Shown piece by piece: positions 13,167-22,765 of a stretch of 44,792 nucleotides of DNA (its first letter is position 1; each line of letters opens with the position of its first letter). The stretch lies in contig CANDCH010000017.1 of the NCBI GenBank assembly GCA_947383145.1, forward strand, positions 1-44,792, written 5' to 3'. The position numbers and the translations under genes are program-made. The stretch is from an uncultured bacterium (GTDB lineage: Bacteria > Bacillota > Clostridia > Oscillospirales > Oscillospiraceae). The notes under the pieces were generated by a model that made no database searches, was not told the origin of the DNA, and saw only the letters and a program-made list of their open reading frames with translations.

Positions 13167-15242
13167 TCACGCCCGCCGGAACTGCTTTTCCAGCTGCCTG
13201 CGGGTGAGCTCAACGGCCACCGGCCGGCCGTGGGGGCAGTACTTCACCGCCCCGGACACCACCAGCCGGGCCACCTCCTCCAGCTCCTCCCGGCCGCTGC
13301 GCCAGCCCCCCTTGATGGCCGCCTTGCAGGCCATGGTGTGGAGCAGCTCGTCCCGGGCGGCGGCGGGGTCCGCCGTCCCCGCCTCCCGCAGGCGGCGGGC
13401 CAGCTGGCACAGGGCGGACTCAATGTCCCCGGCGTCCAGGTAGTCCGGCGCGGACCGCACCGCCAGAGCGCCGCCGCCGAACTCCTCCACCTCGAAGCCG
13501 AACCGGGCAAGCAGCTCCGCCTGCTCCAGCAGGACCGCCCGCTCCTCCGGGGCGGGGGCGAAGGTCACGGGGGTGAGCAGCTCCTGGACCATGGGCCGGT
13601 AGTCCGCCGCCTTGAGGCGGTCGAAATTGGCCCGCTCGTGGGCGGCGTGCTTGTCGATGAGCAGGACCTTGTCCCCCTGCTCCACCAGGATGTAGGTGCG
13701 GAACAGCTCCCCCCGGACCACCCAGGGCTCCTCCTCCTGGGGGGCGGGGGGGTCCTGCGCCGGGGCGGGCGGCTCAGGGACGGGGGCGGATTCCTGTTTC
13801 GGAGCCGGGACGGGCGCCTGCGCCGGGGCGGGTTTTTCCTCCGCCCGCATTTGGGCCGTCTTTTTTTCCGGAATCGCTACAGGCCGCTCCTTCCCGGCCC
13901 ATGCCGCGCCGGAGGGAGCGTCCGCCGCCTCCTTCACGGGAGGCGTCTCCTTTTTCTCCGGCAGGGGGTCCACCCACTGAAAGGGGGAGCCCTCCTTTTT
14001 TCGCGCCGGAGGGGGGGCCGGGGCCTCCGCCGGGGCGCCGGGGCGGCGCGGGGAGGCGGCTCCCCCCGGCAGTCCCGCCCCGGTCAGGGGCTGAAACCGG
14101 GCGGAGGGCATGAACCGGGCCCCGGCGGGCTCTGACGCGCCGTCCCGGAGGGTGAGGGGAGACGCCGCGCTCTTTTGGAGGGGCAGGGCGGTCTGGTTGG
14201 GGGTGACGGTGTCCGCGGGCTTCACCCCCGGCAGCACCGCCTGGGGGCGGGAGCGGTCCCGGTCCAGGGCGGACAGCACCCCGTAGTACACGGTGGAGAA
14301 CACCTGCTGTTCCCGCTGGAATTTCACCTCGGTTTTGGCGGGGTGGACGTTCACATCCACCTCGGAGGGCTTCACGGCGAGGTGGATGACACAGCCGGGA
14401 AATTTGCCCACCATCTTCTGATTTTTGTAGGCCTCCTCCACCGCCGCCGTCATGATCCGGCTCTTCACATACCGGCCGTTGACGAAGAAGTGCTGATAGC
14501 TCCGGCTTCCCCGGCAGCAAGCGGGCAGGGAGGCGAAGCCCTCGGCGGTCATGCCCTCCCCGGACCCCTTCACGGGCAGGAAGCCCAGGGCGATGTCCCG
14601 GCCCATGACGGCGTAGACGGCGCTTTTCAGCTGGCCGTCGCCGGGGGTGAGCAGCTCCTGCTTTCCGTCCCGGATGAACTTTACGCTCAGCTCCGGGTGG
14701 GACAGGGCGGTGCGCTGGACGGCGGCGAACACCGCCGCCCCCTCGGCGGCGTCCTTTTTCATGAACTTCAGCCGGGCGGGGGTGTTGAAAAACAGGTCCC
14801 GCACGGCGATGGCGGTGCCCTGGGGGCAGCCCGCCTCCTCCTGGGCGGTCACGGTCCCGGCCTCCACCGTCAGGGACGCGCCCAGCGCCTGGTCCTGGGT
14901 GCGGGTGAGCAGCTCCACCCGGGACACGGCGGAGATGGCCGCCAGGGCCTCCCCCCGGAAGCCCAGGGTGCCGATGGCCTCCAGGTCGAGCTCGGTGGAG
15001 ATTTTGGAGGTGGCGTGGCGGAGGAAGGCGGTGGCCGCCTGATCCGCCGGGATGCCGCAGCCGTCGTCCGTCACCCGGATGAGGGTCATGCCCCCGTGAG
15101 CGATCTCCACGGTGACGGCGGAGGCCCCGGCGTCGATGGCGTTCTCCATCAGCTCCTTCACCACGCTGGCGGGCCGCTCCACCACCTCTCCGGCGGCGAT
15201 CAAATCGGCCACATGGGGGTCTAATTGTTTAATCATCGCCAT
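13167..15242 (-). CDS. mutL: DNA mismatch repair protein MutL (endonuclease type)
   Basis: A 691-aa protein that couples MutS recognition to strand removal. N-terminal GHKL ATPase motifs are ELMENAIDAGA (near 31), DDGCGIP (near 60) and GFRGEALAAIS (near 95). A long Pro/Ala/Glu-rich linker spans about 330-500. The C-terminal domain keeps a metal-binding DKHAAHERANFE-like motif (Asp530, Glu537; Lys where Gln is usual) and CPHGRPV near the end, so nicking activity is expected, as in other bacteria without MutH. The start is one base after the dtd stop, with GAGG six bases upstream, so the two genes are translationally close. Last gene of the HIT-mnmE-dtd unit. Confidence 0.97.
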   Translation of the reverse strand: MAMIKQLDPHVADLIAAGEVVERPASVVKELMENAIDAGASAVTVEIAHGGMTLIRVTDDGCGIPADQAATAFLRHATSKISTELDLEAIGTLGFRGEALAAISAVSRVELLTRTQDQALGASLTVEAGTVTAQEEAGCPQGTAIAVRDLFFNTPARLKFMKKDAAEGAAVFAAVQRTALSHPELSVKFIRDGKQELLTPGDGQLKSAVYAVMGRDIALGFLPVKGSGEGMTAEGFASLPACCRGSRSYQHFFVNGRYVKSRIMTAAVEEAYKNQKMVGKFPGCVIHLAVKPSEVDVNVHPAKTEVKFQREQQVFSTVYYGVLSALDRDRSRPQAVLPGVKPADTVTPNQTALPLQKSAASPLTLRDGASEPAGARFMPSARFQPLTGAGLPGGAASPRRPGAPAEAPAPPPARKKEGSPFQWVDPLPEKKETPPVKEAADAPSGAAWAGKERPVAIPEKKTAQMRAEEKPAPAQAPVPAPKQESAPVPEPPAPAQDPPAPQEEEPWVVRGELFRTYILVEQGDKVLLIDKHAAHERANFDRLKAADYRPMVQELLTPVTFAPAPEERAVLLEQAELLARFGFEVEEFGGGALAVRSAPDYLDAGDIESALCQLARRLREAGTADPAAARDELLHTMACKAAIKGGWRSGREELEEVARLVVSGAVKYCPHGRPVAVELTRRQLEKQFRRA

Positions 15243-15243
15243 A

Positions 15244-15678
15244 TTATACCTCGAGTAATATGGTCACCGGGCCGTCGTTCTGGGAGAACACCTGCATGTC
15301 CGCCCCGAACTCCCCGTGCTCCACCCGGAAGCCCCGCTCCCGGCACTGGGCCATGAACCGCTCGTAGAGGGGAACGGCCACATCCGGCTTGGCGGCGTGG
15401 GAGAACCCCGGCCGGCGGGAGGAGGTGTCGGCGTACAGGGTGAACTGGCTCACCACCAGCAGGGCCCCGCCCACCGCCTCCAGGTTTCGGTTCATCTTCC
15501 CGTTTTCGTCCTCGAAAACCCGCAGGTTGCAGATTTTCTCCGCCAGCTTGTCCGCCTGGGCGGCGGTATCCTCCGGGCCCACCCCCAGCAGCACCAGAAA
15601 GCCCGTCTCAATGGCCCCGTTGATTTTGTTGTCGATCTCCACCCGGGCGTTTTTCGCCCGGGTCACTACGGCCCGCAT
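15244..15678 (-). CDS. dtd: D-aminoacyl-tRNA deacylase
   Basis: A 144-aa cytoplasmic homodimeric enzyme that removes D-amino acids (and Gly from tRNA-Ala) from mischarged tRNA. Family landmarks are the N-terminal [16 protein letters not shown], the SQFTLYAD segment near residue 78, and the C-terminal cis Gly-Pro motif in DGPVTI, which checks chirality. Length is typical. The start was chosen at the Met after AAGGAGGG; an upstream ATG would overlap the preceding gene. It sits one base from mutL. Confidence 0.95.
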   Translation of the reverse strand: MRAVVTRAKNARVEIDNKINGAIETGFLVLLGVGPEDTAAQADKLAEKICNLRVFEDENGKMNRNLEAVGGALLVVSQFTLYADTSSRRPGFSHAAKPDVAVPLYERFMAQCRERGFRVEHGEFGADMQVFSQNDGPVTILLEV

Positions 15679-15713
15679 TGCGCAGCCCTCCTTATCGTTT
15701 GTCTCGGTTTTCG

Positions 15714-16454
15714 TCAAAATTTTGTTTCAGTACCCGCTCCTGCGGGGCCGCGGAAGCGGTAAAACGAACCTGACCGCATCTCCCGCCTGAGTTCACAATT
15801 CCGTTCCACGAACCGGGCCAGCCCCGGCCCGCACACAAAAATGCCCAGTTCCCGGCCCAACTCCTCCGCGATGTTGGGGAACGGCTTCCCCAACATCCCA
15901 TCCCAGAAATCCGGCCGGGAAAACATCCCGCCCAGCCGGTCCATCAGCGCGTCAATCTCCGCAATTTTTGGTGGTTTGCAGACGCCGTTCTCTTTTTCCA
16001 ACTCAATTTGACAGATGCATTTTCCATCCGCGCCCCAAGTCAGGGTGAGCAGTTCCCGGCCCTGGGGAGTGTATGTCTCAGGAAACTGCTCCAGGCCGGG
16101 GTGCTCCCGGCGGCGTTGCTCCAGCAGCACCCGTTCCTCCCTGGCGGTGTACCGCCCATACTCCGCCACCAGCACCGAGGCCTTCCGGTGTTTGGACATT
16201 GCCGCCGCCTCGTAGTCCATGGCGTACAAGCTGTAATCGTTAACCCGCGAAACGGCATGGCTGTATTCAATCACCCATTCAAGGGACTGCTTCCCGTGTG
16301 TCTGGTCAAACGCCGCAGAATCCATCCCCGCCGCGGCCCACACTTCTATCAGGGACGCCCGCTGCTTTTCCTCCCGCTGGAATTCCCGGACATAGGAGCG
16401 CACACACAGGCCGGGCCGGTCCGTGAAAATATGGAGCACATGTTGGAACAGCAT
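15714..16454 (-). CDS. Hypothetical protein in the mnmE-dtd-mutL operon
   Basis: A 246-aa soluble protein with no signal peptide or membrane helix and no family I recognise. It is rich in charged residues with Cys at several places (LCVRSYV, KCICQIE, FVCGPG). A mid-region [26 protein letters not shown] looks helical. GGGGGGA lies 6 bases before the ATG. It starts 44 bases after mnmE and ends 36 bases before dtd, so it is almost surely co-transcribed with tRNA-modification, proofreading and repair genes. Co-transcription alone does not define its job. Confidence 0.75.
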   Translation of the reverse strand: MLFQHVLHIFTDRPGLCVRSYVREFQREEKQRASLIEVWAAAGMDSAAFDQTHGKQSLEWVIEYSHAVSRVNDYSLYAMDYEAAAMSKHRKASVLVAEYGRYTAREERVLLEQRRREHPGLEQFPETYTPQGRELLTLTWGADGKCICQIELEKENGVCKPPKIAEIDALMDRLGGMFSRPDFWDGMLGKPFPNIAEELGRELGIFVCGPGLARFVERNCELRREMRSGSFYRFRGPAGAGTETKF

Positions 16455-16497
16455 AGCGCATCCCCCCAGACTGCTGAAAGCCCGCCCCCGTCACGGC

Positions 16498-17904
16498 TTA
16501 TTTTCCCACGCAGAACCGCTCAAAAATCCGGGCGGTGACGTCCTCCCGGACGGTGCGGCCTGTCAGCTCCCCAAGGGCGGACATGGCCTCCTCCACGTCG
16601 GCCACCACCGCGTCGGGGGGCATCCCGGCCTGGAGGGCCTCCGCCCCCCGCCGGAGGGCCTCCAGGGCCCGGTTCGCCGCCTCCGCCTGCCGGGCGTTGG
16701 TGAGCAGGGCCCCGGCCTGGCCGGCCGGGGGCTCGGGGAACAGCGCCGCCACCGCCGCCTCCAGCTTGTCCAGCCCCTCCCCGGTTTTGGCGGACAGCTC
16801 CACCGAAGCGGCCAGGGTGGATTTTAATGCGGCGGGTCCGCCGTCGCCGCCGGTGACGCAGCCCACCGCCCGGCTGTTTTTGACCAGATCCTTTTTCGCG
16901 GCGATGAAGATCCATGGCTTCCCGGTCCGTTCCACCGCGCGCAGGAGCGCTATATCCTCCGGGGTGACGGGGGCGGAGGAATCCACCACCGCCAAAATCA
17001 GCTCCGACCCCTCCATGGCCGCCCTGGAGCGCTCTACCCCCAGCCGCTCCACCGCGTCCTCCGTGTCCCGCAGGCCCGCCGTGTCGATGAGCCGCAGGAG
17101 GGTCCCGCCGAAATTCACCCGCTCCTCCACGGTGTCCCGTGTGGTGCCGGGGATATCGGCGACGATGGCCCGCTCCCGGCCCAGCAGGGCGTTGAACAGG
17201 GTGGATTTGCCCGCGTTGGGCCGCCCCACGATGGCGCAGGGGACTCCCTCGTTCAAAAGCCGTCCCCTCTCATAGGTCGCGGCCAGCTTGTCCAGCTCTG
17301 CCGCGGCGGCGGACAGCGCCGCGGAAAGCTCCTCCGCCTCAAAGGGCGCGATGTCCTCGTCGGGGTAGTCCAGCACGGCGTGGAAGTGGGCGCACAGGCC
17401 GGCCAGCCGGTCGTAAACGCCGTCCGCCGCGCGGGCCAGCGCGCCCCCCAGCTGGCCCGCGGCCTGCCGCACCGCCGCCGGGGTCTCGGCGTGGATCAGG
17501 TCGGCCACCGCCTCGGTGCGGGTGAGGTCCAGCTTGCCGTTGAGAAAGGCCCGCCGGGTGAACTCGCCGGGGAGGGCCTGCCGCGCCCCGGCGGCGAAGA
17601 GGGCCTCCAGCCCCAGGGCGAGGGCGGCGGGGGAGCCGTGGCATTGGAGCTCGGCGGCGTCCTCGCCGGTGTAGCTGCGGGGGGCCCGGGAGACGGTGCA
17701 CAGGCAGCGGTCGATGACCGCCCCCTCCCGGTCGTGGAGCGCCCCGTATACCAGGACCCGTTCGGGACGCCCGGACATGGGCCCGCCCCGGAAGGGAGCG
17801 AACACCCGGTCCACGGCGGCCAGGGCCCCCGGCCCGGACAGGCGGAGGATGCCCACGGCGGAGGGGAGCGGGGGGGTGGCGATGGCGGCGATGGTGTCGT
17901 TCAT
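16498..17904 (-). CDS. mnmE: tRNA modification GTPase MnmE
   Basis: A 468-aa GTPase that, with MnmG, installs the carboxymethylaminomethyl or aminomethyl group on wobble U34 of tRNAs. It has the N-terminal tetrahydrofolate-binding domain (DTIAAIATPPLPSAVGILRLSG), a helical domain, and an inserted G domain (G1 GRPNAGKST near 225, DTAGLRDTED, switch region). The C-terminal FCVGK (CxGK motif) carries the catalytic Cys. Length is standard. mnmG is not in the window. It lies between the HIT gene and the 246-aa gene on the same strand. Confidence 0.97.
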   Translation of the reverse strand: MNDTIAAIATPPLPSAVGILRLSGPGALAAVDRVFAPFRGGPMSGRPERVLVYGALHDREGAVIDRCLCTVSRAPRSYTGEDAAELQCHGSPAALALGLEALFAAGARQALPGEFTRRAFLNGKLDLTRTEAVADLIHAETPAAVRQAAGQLGGALARAADGVYDRLAGLCAHFHAVLDYPDEDIAPFEAEELSAALSAAAAELDKLAATYERGRLLNEGVPCAIVGRPNAGKSTLFNALLGRERAIVADIPGTTRDTVEERVNFGGTLLRLIDTAGLRDTEDAVERLGVERSRAAMEGSELILAVVDSSAPVTPEDIALLRAVERTGKPWIFIAAKKDLVKNSRAVGCVTGGDGGPAALKSTLAASVELSAKTGEGLDKLEAAVAALFPEPPAGQAGALLTNARQAEAANRALEALRRGAEALQAGMPPDAVVADVEEAMSALGELTGRTVREDVTARIFERFCVGK

Positions 17905-17994
17905 ACTCGGCCTCCCTCAAATTTCTTGACGCAGGTTTACGATATCACGGACCGGCGGGCGGTCCGATGCCGCGGGCGGCGGGGCCGCTCCGGG

Positions 17995-18423
17995 TCACAG
18001 GGCGGCGCGGATGCGGCCGGCCATGTCCGCGTACTCCTCCGGGGAGAGGGTCTCCCGCTTGGGGTCCATCTGGAACACGCCGCCCCACTCAAAGCCGTCC
18101 CGGTACTTGGGCACCAGGTGGAAGTGGAGGTGCCGCCCGGTGTCGCCGTAGGCGCCGTAATTCACCTTGTCCGGGTGGAACACGGCGTGGACGGCCTTGG
18201 CGGCCCGGGCCACGTCGGCGAAAAAAGCGTTCCGCTCCTCCTCCGTCAGGTCTGTCAGCTCGCCCACGTGGTCCCGGTAGGCCACGATGCACCGGCCGGG
18301 GTGGCTCTGCTCCTTGAACAGAATGAGGCTGCTGACGCTGAGCTCGCAGATGAAAACGCCGAAGGCGTCCAACAGCTCCCCCCGTTCCTCCCGCATACAG
18401 TAGGCGCAATTTTGATCTTTCAT
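17995..18423 (-). CDS. HIT family (histidine triad) protein
   Basis: A 142-aa nucleotide hydrolase/transferase of the HIT superfamily. The triad is seen in GRHLHFHLVPKY (His98, His100, His102), and an N-terminal CAYC could bind zinc as in some HIT members. Substrates of this subgroup are usually AMP-linked compounds such as dinucleoside polyphosphates, but cannot be set here. The start was chosen at the ATG 9 bases after AAAAGGAG; the frame stays open for 63 more codons upstream but crosses the promoter. First gene of the mnmE-dtd-mutL unit. Confidence 0.92.
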   Translation of the reverse strand: MKDQNCAYCMREERGELLDAFGVFICELSVSSLILFKEQSHPGRCIVAYRDHVGELTDLTEEERNAFFADVARAAKAVHAVFHPDKVNYGAYGDTGRHLHFHLVPKYRDGFEWGGVFQMDPKRETLSPEEYADMAGRIRAAL

Positions 18424-18478
18424 GGCGATCCGCTCCTTTTCGTAGGTCCGGCGGGTGGCCCCGCCGGGGTATGCACTG

Positions 18479-18508
18479 AGTATAGCACAGACCGGGGGCG
18501 GAGCACAA
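18479..18508 (-). promoter_or_regulatory. Promoter of the HIT-mnmE-dtd-mutL unit
   Basis: Minus-strand TTGTGC (18503-18508) and TATACT (18479-18484) with an 18-base spacer and a TGC extended -10. The divergent 307-base gap to the GH3 gene is AT-richer in its middle and has another possible -10 (TATGCT at about 18659-18664, plus strand, preceded by GTGTGC). Nothing else is recognised in it. Confidence 0.7.
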
Positions 18509-18730
18509 GGCCGGAACGGACCATGCTCCGCCGGGGCCTTTTGTGAAAATCCACAAAATCCACCGCGCTCAATTATAAAATCTGCATAGGTCAGAACGCA
18601 GTTTGATGCCAAAACCGTGCAGTTTGCGCAAAAATCCGCACAGGTGGGAAAAGTGTGCTATGCTGGCCTCATCAAAAAAACGGGACCGGGCGGACCCGCC
18701 GGACCCGCCATGAAAGGAGCGGCGTCAGCA

Positions 18731-21148
18731 TTGAAGCATGAAAACATTGTCAAGCAGATGACCCTGGAGGAGAAGTGCTACCTCCTGTCGGGCAAGGACT
18801 TCTGGCAGACCCGGAGCGTGGAGCGGCTGGGCGTGCCCAACATGACGTTGTCCGACGGCCCCCACGGCATCCGCAAGCAGGCCGGGGAGGGGGACCAGCT
18901 GGGGCTGAATCCGTCCCTGCCCGCCACCTGCTTCCCCACGGCGGCCACCGTGGCCAACTCCTGGGACCCGGCGCTGGGGGAGGAGATCGGCCGCCATCTG
19001 GGGGCGGAGGCCGCCTCCCAGGGGGTGGGCGTGGTACTGGGCCCGGGGCTCAACGTGAAGCGCTCTCCCCTGTGCGGGCGCAACTTTGAGTACTTCTCCG
19101 AGGACCCCTTCCTGGCGGGCAAAATGGCCGCCAGCTATATCCGGGGCATCCAGAAAAACGGCGTGGCGGCCTGCCCCAAGCACTTCGCCGCCAACTCCCA
19201 GGAGCTGCGGCGGATGGCCTCCGACTCCGTGATGGACGAGCGCACCCTGCGGGAGCTCTACCTCACCGGCTTTGAGATCGCGGTGAAGGAGGGCGGGGCC
19301 AAGGCCATCATGTCCTCCTACAACCGGATCAACGGCGCCTACGCCAACGAGAATGAGCACCTTTTGCAGGAAATTCTCCGGGGCCAGTGGGGCTTCGACG
19401 GCTTTGTGGTGTCCGACTGGGGCGGCTCCAACGACCACGTGGAGGGGGTCCGCGCGGGGTCCCATCTGGAGATGCCCACCACCGGGGGCGACTCCGACCT
19501 GGAGCTCATCGACGCGGTGAAGACCGGCAGGCTCAGCGAGGAGCTGCTGGACCGGCGGGTGGATGAGCTGCTGGACGTGATTCTCTCCGTGACGAAGGCG
19601 GTGCAGCCCCTGGAGGGCAAGCCCTTTGACACCGACGCCCACCACGCCATGGCGGCGAAGGCCTCGGAGGAGTCCATTGTGCTGCTGAAGAACGAGGACG
19701 GTATTCTGCCCCTGAAAAAGGGCGCGAAGGTGGCGGTGATCGGCGAGTTCGCCCAGAAGGCCCGGTATCAGGGGGCGGGCTCCTCGGTGGTCAACCCCAC
19801 CAAGCTGGACCACGCCATGGACGTGATCGGGAACTTCGGCCTGGACGTGGCGGGCTTCGAGCCGGGCTATCCCCGCTCCGGCAAGGGGAACCCCGAGATG
19901 CAGGCCAAGGCGGTGGAGCTGGCGAAGCGGGCGGACGTGGTGCTGCTGTACATCGGCCTGGACGAGATCAGCGAGGCGGAGGGCCTGGACCGCTCCCACA
20001 TGAAGCTGGCCCAGAGCCAGGTGGAGCTGATTGAGGCCGTCAGCGCCGCCAACCCCAACGTGGTGGCGGTGATGTCCGCCGGGTCCGCGGTGGAGATGCC
20101 CTGGCTGCCCCGTGTGAAGGCCCTGGTCCACGGCTACCTGTGCGGTCAGGCGGGCGCCAGCTCCGTCCTCAAGGCCGTCATGGGCGAGATCAATCCCTCC
20201 GGCAAGCTGGCGGAGAGCTACCCCGTCCGTTACGAGGATGTGTCCTCCGCCCCCTATTTCCCCTCCAAGGAGCGCAACGCCGAGTACCGGGAGGGCCTGT
20301 TCGTGGGCTACCGCTACTTCGAGACGGCGAATGTCCCCGTTCTGTTCCCCTTCGGCTTCGGCCTGAGCTACACCACCTTCGAATATTCCGAGTTGAAGGT
20401 GAGCGAAAAGGAGGCCAGCTTCACCCTGAAAAACACCGGGAACATGGACGGGGCCGAGGTGGCCCAGCTGTACGTGTCCAAGCCGGACGGGGACGTGTTC
20501 CGCCCCGCCAAGGAGCTGAAGGGCTTCGCCAAGGTGTTCCTGAAGGCGGGCGAGTCCAAGCGGGTGACCATCCCCCTGGACGACAAGGCGTTCCGCTACT
20601 TCAACGTGGACACCAACCAGTTCGAGATCGAGGGCGGCGAGTGGACGGTGATGATCGGCGCGTCCTGCGCGGACATCAAGCTGAGCGGCGCCGTCAGCGT
20701 CCAGGGCTCCGGGGCCAGGTCCCCCTATGACAAGGCCAGGTTCGCCAAGTACTTTTCCGGCGACATCAAGAATATCTCCGACGGGGAATTCGAGACCCTG
20801 CTGGGCCGTCCCATCCCGGACGGCCACTGGAGCGGCACCCTGGACATGAACGACGCCATCTGCCAGCTCTACTACGCCAAGAGCTGGATCGCCCGGAAGG
20901 TGTACGGCATCATGACCAATATGCTCAATAAGAGCATTGCCAAGGGCGAGCCGGATTTGAACATCACCTTTATCTACAACATGCCCTTCCGGGGCATCGC
21001 CAAGATGGCGGGGGGCATGTGCACCATGGAGATGGCGGAGGGCATCCTCACCATCTGCAACGGGCACTTCTTCAAGGGCCTGGGCCGGGTGATCGGCGGG
21101 TTCTTCCGCTCCGGCAAGAAGCGCAAGGCGGCGGACGCCATCCATTGA
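18731..21148 (+). CDS. Glycoside hydrolase family 3 beta-glucosidase
   Basis: An enzyme of about 805 aa that cleaves terminal beta-linked sugars, probably intracellular because no signal peptide is visible. The GH3 N-terminal barrel contains the nucleophile motif GFVVSDWGG (Asp229), with KHFAANSQE and RNFEYFSEDP upstream. The C-terminal sandwich follows (AKASEESIVLLKNEDGILPL), then a fibronectin III-like domain (YRYFETANVPVLFPFGFGLS onwards). A final segment of about 100 residues after the FN3 domain is rich in aromatic and Met residues. The TTG at 18731 is preferred because AAAGGAG lies 11 bases upstream; an ATG at 18710 would put that site inside the gene. It pairs with the membrane gene 24 bases downstream. 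Confidence 0.93.
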   Translation: MKHENIVKQMTLEEKCYLLSGKDFWQTRSVERLGVPNMTLSDGPHGIRKQAGEGDQLGLNPSLPATCFPTAATVANSWDPALGEEIGRHLGAEAASQGVGVVLGPGLNVKRSPLCGRNFEYFSEDPFLAGKMAASYIRGIQKNGVAACPKHFAANSQELRRMASDSVMDERTLRELYLTGFEIAVKEGGAKAIMSSYNRINGAYANENEHLLQEILRGQWGFDGFVVSDWGGSNDHVEGVRAGSHLEMPTTGGDSDLELIDAVKTGRLSEELLDRRVDELLDVILSVTKAVQPLEGKPFDTDAHHAMAAKASEESIVLLKNEDGILPLKKGAKVAVIGEFAQKARYQGAGSSVVNPTKLDHAMDVIGNFGLDVAGFEPGYPRSGKGNPEMQAKAVELAKRADVVLLYIGLDEISEAEGLDRSHMKLAQSQVELIEAVSAANPNVVAVMSAGSAVEMPWLPRVKALVHGYLCGQAGASSVLKAVMGEINPSGKLAESYPVRYEDVSSAPYFPSKERNAEYREGLFVGYRYFETANVPVLFPFGFGLSYTTFEYSELKVSEKEASFTLKNTGNMDGAEVAQLYVSKPDGDVFRPAKELKGFAKVFLKAGESKRVTIPLDDKAFRYFNVDTNQFEIEGGEWTVMIGASCADIKLSGAVSVQGSGARSPYDKARFAKYFSGDIKNISDGEFETLLGRPIPDGHWSGTLDMNDAICQLYYAKSWIARKVYGIMTNMLNKSIAKGEPDLNITFIYNMPFRGIAKMAGGMCTMEMAEGILTICNGHFFKGLGRVIGGFFRSGKKRKAADAIH

Positions 21149-21172
21149 TTTGTGAAAAGAGGAGGAAAAATC

Positions 21173-21730
21173 ATGAAATTCTGGACTGATTTCGCGGAAA
21201 AGCACCCCAGCGCGGCCAAGTGGATTCGGGAGGGCGGCCTGTTCGTCATCGTCAGCAACCTCATCACCGTGATGAAGTATTTCATCCTCCAGTTCCTGCC
21301 CATGGCCTTCACCAGCCTGTCCAACGTGGACTTCGGCTGGCCCGGCATCCCCGTCACCCTGTTCGGCGAGACCTTCAAGTGGAACATCTTCGGCTACGAC
21401 GTGGCCCACGGCGGCCTGGGCTACTTCATCGCCTACATGATCGCCATGGCCATCGGCGAGATCATCAACTTCCCCATCCAGAAGAACTTCGTTTTCCGCA
21501 GCAAGGGCAACCTGGGCAAGCAGATCGCCTGGTACGTGGTGGCCTTCATCATCATCAACTGCATCGTCAACTCCATCAACTGCGTGTGGGTGGCGGTGGC
21601 CGGCAAGTTCGTCCCCGACTTCATCTATAACATCGGCACCGTGGTCCTCAACGGCGGCATCTCCATGGTCATCTTCTTCTTCGTGAACAAGATCATCTTC
21701 CCCGAGGGGGAGGCAAAAAAGGCGGCGTGA
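21173..21730 (+). CDS. GtrA-like integral membrane protein
   Basis: A 185-aa protein with four hydrophobic helices and the segment NFPIQKNFVFRSKGN, which fits the GtrA family pattern just after helix 3. GtrA-type proteins help move lipid-linked sugars across the membrane. GAGGAGG lies 7 bases before the chosen ATG; an upstream in-frame ATG at 21152 has no site. It starts 24 bases after the GH3 stop and is followed by a strong terminator, so the two genes form an operon. The operon suggests handling of a glycan or glycolipid, but the substrate is not visible. Confidence 0.8.
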   Translation: MKFWTDFAEKHPSAAKWIREGGLFVIVSNLITVMKYFILQFLPMAFTSLSNVDFGWPGIPVTLFGETFKWNIFGYDVAHGGLGYFIAYMIAMAIGEIINFPIQKNFVFRSKGNLGKQIAWYVVAFIIINCIVNSINCVWVAVAGKFVPDFIYNIGTVVLNGGISMVIFFFVNKIIFPEGEAKKAA

Positions 21731-21752
21731 CCTCCGCCGGACCAGACAGCGG

Positions 21753-21791
21753 AACAGGCCTCCGCCGGCGTCGCCGGCGGGGGCCTGTTTT
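21753..21791 (+). terminator. Terminator after the GH3-GtrA operon
   Basis: Long hairpin AACAGGCCTCCGCCGG / CCGGCGGGGGCCTGTT with a short loop, ending in TTTT. It lies between two convergent genes and may also stop the minus-strand PepSY transcript. Confidence 0.85.
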
Positions 21792-21793
21792 GA

Positions 21794-22765
21794 TCAGTCC
21801 TGGTCCTGCTCGTATTCCAGTACGTCTCCGGTTCGGGCGTCGATTTTGTACTCGTACTCCACCCCGCCGGAGCGGAACTCCACCTCGTATACCACCCGGC
21901 CGCCGTCCCGGTCCATCGTGGCCTTGGTGAACACCGCGTCCCCGGCGGCCAGCCCCGCATGGCTGAGGGCTGCGGCTTTGGCCTTGTCAATGCCGATGTT
22001 GGAGCCGGGGGCCTGGGCGGAGGGCTGGAAGGCCTCGGCGTTTTTGGAATAGACCCGGCCGGTGGCGGCTGTGATCTCGTACTCGTACTCGTGGGTGGAG
22101 GTGTGGAACTCAAGGTCGTAGACCAGCTGGCCGTCCTCGTAACCCTGTTCGGCTTTGGTGAAAACGGCCTGACCGGCGTCCACCCCGGCGTCGGCCAGGG
22201 CCGCGGCTTTGGCCTCCTCCAGGGTGAGCTGGGCGGCGCTCTCCTGGGCGGGGGGCTGGCTGGCGGCGGAGGGCGCGGCGGGGGCGCTCTCCTGAGCGGG
22301 GGGCTGGGAGGCCTCCGGCGCGGCGGAGGCGTATACATAGGTCTCAGAGGCCTTGCTGTAGACGGCCCCGGTGTTGGCGTTGATCTCGTAGGCGTAGCTG
22401 GTGTCTCCCGCGCGGAACCTGAACTCATACACCCAAATGCCGTTGCTGTCCGCCAGGGCCTCCCGGCTGACGTCGGCCTCCCCGTCGGACAGCCCCGCGT
22501 CGGCCAGAGCCAGCGCCCGGGCCTCGTCGATGGTCAGGGAGGGGACCATCCCCATCAGCGCGCCGGAATCTTCGGGCCCGTCCTCCGGGGCGGGGCTCGC
22601 CGTGGAGAGGGACGGAGGGGCGGGGGTTCCGGCGGGACCCTGCCCCGGCAGGACCAGCGCGATGTAAGCCGCGACGGCCCCCAGGGTGGCCAGGGCCGCG
22701 GCGGCGCAGATGACGGTGATGCGGGCCTTCTGGGGCGTCTCAAAAAGGCGTTTGAGGCCGGACAT
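21794..22765 (-). CDS. Membrane-anchored protein with three PepSY domains
   Basis: A 323-aa protein with one N-terminal membrane helix (about residues 16-40, KARITVICAAAALATLG). The rest is outside, made of three PepSY repeats of about 62 residues. Each begins with an (I/L)(T/D)xxxAxxxAL helix and ends in a strand pattern such as YEYEITAATGRVYSK. Pro/Ala/Gln/Ser-rich linkers (PPAQESA) separate them. PepSY domains are thought to inhibit proteases or bind peptides. AAAGGAG lies 8 bases before the chosen ATG; an upstream extension of 54 codons crosses the likely leader. It stands alone between two terminators. Confidence 0.88.
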   Translation of the reverse strand: MSGLKRLFETPQKARITVICAAAALATLGAVAAYIALVLPGQGPAGTPAPPSLSTASPAPEDGPEDSGALMGMVPSLTIDEARALALADAGLSDGEADVSREALADSNGIWVYEFRFRAGDTSYAYEINANTGAVYSKASETYVYASAAPEASQPPAQESAPAAPSAASQPPAQESAAQLTLEEAKAAALADAGVDAGQAVFTKAEQGYEDGQLVYDLEFHTSTHEYEYEITAATGRVYSKNAEAFQPSAQAPGSNIGIDKAKAAALSHAGLAAGDAVFTKATMDRDGGRVVYEVEFRSGGVEYEYKIDARTGDVLEYEQDQD

